A stretch of 7,787 nucleotides of DNA from GCA-2746795 sp964643965 (lineage in GTDB: Bacteria > Chloroflexota > Anaerolineae > Promineifilales > Promineifilaceae): assembly GCA_964643965.1 (NCBI GenBank), contig CAZXVH010000161.1:1-7787 (forward strand), read 5' to 3'. The position numbers were made by a program, and so were the translations under genes. Below are positions 5,711 through 7,787 of this stretch, piece by piece (the stretch's first letter is position 1; every line of letters begins with the position of its first letter). The notes beneath the pieces are model-generated. The model had not been told where the DNA came from. It was given only the letters and a program-made list of their open reading frames with translations, and did not search any database.

Positions 5711-7309
5711 CTAGGCGGCCGGTATGTTTTTCATATCTTCCGCATGGAAATCAGCCACCATTTTCAGCTCATCATCATGCTTGGGGAAAAAGAAAAAGAC
5801 GAGAGCTGCCCCAGCCAGCACTGCAATGATCCCGGCGATATAAGCGTTTTGATCCCCAGCTAAAAACGCCGTTTTTGCGGCGGCCGTAATCTGGTCGGCA
5901 TACTGCGGATATTGCGCCGCCACAGATTGCGCCCCCGCGTAAGACATCTCCAGGCTGCTGGTGACGCTGGCTGGCACTTCAGAAGCGTCTGGATAGGTAG
6001 CCAATTCAGAGACAATGGCGGCCGCATAACCCGTGGCCAGGATGGCGCCAAATAAAGAGTTAAACAAGGCCCCACCCAGATCGCGTTGCAGATCGGCCGT
6101 GCCAGAAGCCATACCCGCCCGTTCAATCGGCACGGAACCCGTCAAGGAACGGGATGCCGGCGTTCCAGCCAGTCCAATCCCCAATCCCACCAAAGAGTAG
6201 GCCAAACCGACATATAAATAGGAGATGCCTTCATTCCACAGCAAGAGCATGGTCAGAAACCCCGCCAAGATGAATACGTAGCCGGCAAGCAGCGTCGCCC
6301 GTGAGCCGCGAGACTCCACAATTTTGGCGGAACGGGGGGCCGCTAAAATCATAAAGATACCTGCTGGAATGACGGATAAACCGGCATTGATCGTGGAGTA
6401 GCCGAGTACATTTTGTAAGAATTGCTGCCCAATAAACATCGCACCCATCAAAGAGCCGAAGACAATGATACCCGCCACGGCCGCTACCCAGAAGGTACGT
6501 CGGCTGGCAACTTTGAGGTCATAAAGCGGATTTTTGGCGCGGCGCTGCTGCACCACAAAAAACACGGTGGCTATGACTGCTAAAACCAGGAGTCCAATGG
6601 CAAATTTTTGGGCGCCAGCAACCGGTAAAAAATTGAGGGAAAGCACAAACGCGCCGATAAGTACCACGGAAAGGATGCCCCCAATATTGTCTACTGGCTC
6701 AGTGCCCTCGTTGACATGCGCTGGTACAAATTTAAATGCCATAAAGAGGGCTACCACGGCCAGCGGTATCACAATCAAAAAGACAGAACCCCAATCAAAA
6801 AATTCAAGCAGGATGCCCGAGAGCAAAGGGCCAGACACAGAAATTGCGCCACCAATGGCCGCCCACAAAGCAATAGAACGGGTACGTTCCGGGCCTGGCG
6901 CCCACAGTGCGGCAATCAAGGCCAGCGTGGTCGGGTAAGCCATACCAGCGGCAAAACCCCCAAAAAGTCGCCCACCGATAAGAATTTCAATGGAAGGGGC
7001 AAAGCCGCTGATCACTGCTGCCGGTATCGCCAGGGTCACGCCAAGCAGCAGCATCAGCTTACGGCCGTACCGATCCCCCAACGCCCCCAGCCATAACACG
7101 GAACAAGCCAATCCTAATGAATAGGCAACCGCCACCAGGTTAAGTTGGGTTTGTGAAGCATTAAAATAAGCGCCGATAGTGGGCAGCGCCACGTTAGCCA
7201 TTGCCAACGGCAGGTTCGCCACGGCGGCCACAATAATCAATGTCGCCAAAACGAGTCCAGCACGTTCAGGCCCACCACCTTCATTTTTAATTTCTTGCTC
7301 GGATGTCAT
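5711..7309 (-). CDS. MFS transporter, DHA2 (EmrB/QacA-like) drug:H+ antiporter family
   Basis: Protein of 532 residues with about 14 hydrophobic segments, the size and layout of DHA2 proteins. These export drugs, dyes, lipids or metabolites in exchange for protons. Motif A is intact between helices 2 and 3: GALGDRYGRKL (75-85). A motif-B-like run RLFGGFAAGMAYP (114-126) and motif-C-like SGPLLSGILLE (159-169) follow. A second motif-A-like loop reads AKIVESRGSR (328-337). The large polar loop before the last helix (about 434-489) is typical of DHA2 proteins. The C-terminus (510-532) is charged and cytoplasmic. The ATG has GGAGGAG 7 bases upstream. It leads a two-gene unit with the SulP gene. 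No MarR- or TetR-type regulator lies next to it, so a dedicated drug-response role is not supported by the visible context. The substrate is unknown. Confidence 0.9.
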   Translation of the reverse strand: MTSEQEIKNEGGGPERAGLVLATLIIVAAVANLPLAMANVALPTIGAYFNASQTQLNLVAVAYSLGLACSVLWLGALGDRYGRKLMLLLGVTLAIPAAVISGFAPSIEILIGGRLFGGFAAGMAYPTTLALIAALWAPGPERTRSIALWAAIGGAISVSGPLLSGILLEFFDWGSVFLIVIPLAVVALFMAFKFVPAHVNEGTEPVDNIGGILSVVLIGAFVLSLNFLPVAGAQKFAIGLLVLAVIATVFFVVQQRRAKNPLYDLKVASRRTFWVAAVAGIIVFGSLMGAMFIGQQFLQNVLGYSTINAGLSVIPAGIFMILAAPRSAKIVESRGSRATLLAGYVFILAGFLTMLLLWNEGISYLYVGLAYSLVGLGIGLAGTPASRSLTGSVPIERAGMASGTADLQRDLGGALFNSLFGAILATGYAAAIVSELATYPDASEVPASVTSSLEMSYAGAQSVAAQYPQYADQITAAAKTAFLAGDQNAYIAGIIAVLAGAALVFFFFPKHDDELKMVADFHAEDMKNIPAA

Positions 7310-7390
7310 CTATTTTCTCCTCCAACTTTTTTTCATCAGGCGATACGGTTCCAACAACGGCCGTATCTTGTTGCTTGCTGCTCTCTCTTT
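7310..7390 (-). promoter_or_regulatory. Spacer with inverted repeat before the MFS gene
   Basis: The 81-base gap holds an inverted repeat GATACGG (7342-7348) and CCGTATC (7361-7367) with a 12-base centre. The right arm is overlapped by one ACGGCCGT palindrome (7357-7364). On the minus strand the repeat is followed by A-rich sequence, so it is not an intrinsic terminator for the channel gene. It could be an operator or leader hairpin for the MFS gene. No clear -35/-10 pair was found. Confidence 0.35.
7317..7323 (-). promoter_or_regulatory. Shine-Dalgarno site of the MFS gene
   Basis: GGAGGAG on the minus strand is followed by 7 bases and ATG at 7309-7307. It fixes this start over internal methionines. 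Confidence 0.75.
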
Positions 7391-7762
7391 TTATTCCAAA
7401 TCTGTAGGCGGAGGTGTTTGCACACTGCGTACAGTCCGTATTCTGTCAAATAACCCAACAAGGACGCCAATGCCGTTGATCACATAAAATATGGTGAAAA
7501 GTTTCGCTTGTGGTGTCGTTGGCGTCAGATCGCCATAACCAATCGTCGCCAAACTGATCACGCAGAAATACAAAGAATCTAAATAACTCCAGCCTTCAAG
7601 CCAATGGTATGCAAATGTGCCAATAACCAAAAGAGATAAAACCCAATAGAAAATGGGGCGTGAATCCTTATCTCGCAGCACATCCAATAACAGGAGTTTT
7701 TGAAACGGCTGTACTGTGCGAATATCTTTGCCTACTACTTCAGCTTTTTTAATGGGTTCCAT
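7391..7762 (-). CDS. Two-TM potassium channel family protein (Ion_trans_2 type)
   Basis: From the ATG at 7762 the protein has 123 residues. A basic N-terminal segment (1-34) is followed by TM1 (about 36-55), a pore helix (YLDSLYFCVISLA, 60-72), the filter TIGYGDL (73-79), TM2 (about 88-105) and a short tail ending PPPTDLE. The TIGYGD filter is the hallmark of K+-selective channels, which act as tetramers in the inner membrane. There is no RCK/TrkA_N domain or voltage sensor, so gating by ligand is not evident. The start is uncertain. ATG at 7762 has AGGA only 3 bases upstream. A GTG at 7780 would add six residues (MSKKGN), and the frame is open to the right edge, so a start beyond the window is also possible. 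It lies 81 bases ahead of the MFS gene and may be a separate unit. Confidence 0.88.
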   Translation of the reverse strand: MEPIKKAEVVGKDIRTVQPFQKLLLLDVLRDKDSRPIFYWVLSLLVIGTFAYHWLEGWSYLDSLYFCVISLATIGYGDLTPTTPQAKLFTIFYVINGIGVLVGLFDRIRTVRSVQTPPPTDLE

Positions 7763-7787
7763 ATTTCCTTTCTTTGACACGCTACTT

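Noticed and set aside
2296..6902. Palindrome GGCGCC seen about eight times
   Set aside because: This is only about three-fold over simple expectation, and frequent Ala/Gly codons (GCG, GCC, GGC) in membrane proteins can account for it. It was used only as a comparison for CGGCCG.
1..7787. A defence system, prophage or mobile island
   Set aside because: No nuclease, ATPase, integrase, transposase or phage structural protein is encoded. Codon use and the ACGGCCGT motif are consistent across all genes.

Overview
The window carries six complete or near-complete protein genes, all on the minus strand, plus a probable gene start cut by the left edge. Every recognisable product is an integral membrane transporter or channel. 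GC content is moderate (roughly 50-53%). Shine-Dalgarno sites are clear (AAGGAGG, AGGAGG, GGAGGAG), and the palindrome ACGGCCGT is scattered through genes and a spacer. This suggests a free-living bacterium, and the overall style fits a Chloroflexota lineage (Anaerolineae-like). That placement is a tentative inference from style only, since no marker gene is present.

Layout in the direction of transcription (right to left): (1) a small two-TM potassium-channel-type protein with filter TIGYGD, at 7391-7762 or slightly longer. (2) A spacer with an inverted repeat, then a 14-TM DHA2-type MFS exporter (5711-7309), followed 20 bases later by a SulP anion transporter with a STAS domain (3972-5690). 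This unit ends at a probable intrinsic terminator (3917-3937). (3) A spacer of about 210 bases holding a composite palindromic repeat (3779-3831). (4) A second tight unit with gaps of 5 and 3 bases: an 8-TM ZIP-fold protein (3015-3758), a second SulP protein (1345-3009), and an AI-2E/PerM-family membrane protein (196-1341). (5) An AT-rich gap and the start of a further minus-strand gene running off the left edge (1-82).

The genes form two consecutive transcription units, each with one SulP paralogue, one led by an MFS exporter and the other by a ZIP-like protein. The two SulP proteins share a PNPDG motif where ordinary SulP proteins usually look different, so they probably belong to one subfamily. 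They differ at the residue equivalent to the SLC26 anion-site arginine. The ZIP-fold protein has lost several of the usual metal ligands. An ion or inorganic-anion homeostasis locus is a reasonable reading, but no substrate can be fixed from sequence.

The strongest non-gene signal is the over-represented palindrome ACGGCCGT: eight exact copies where chance predicts about 0.15, used in all three codon frames. This resembles the HIP1 phenomenon of cyanobacteria. No RNA gene, CRISPR array, insertion sequence or phage gene was seen.
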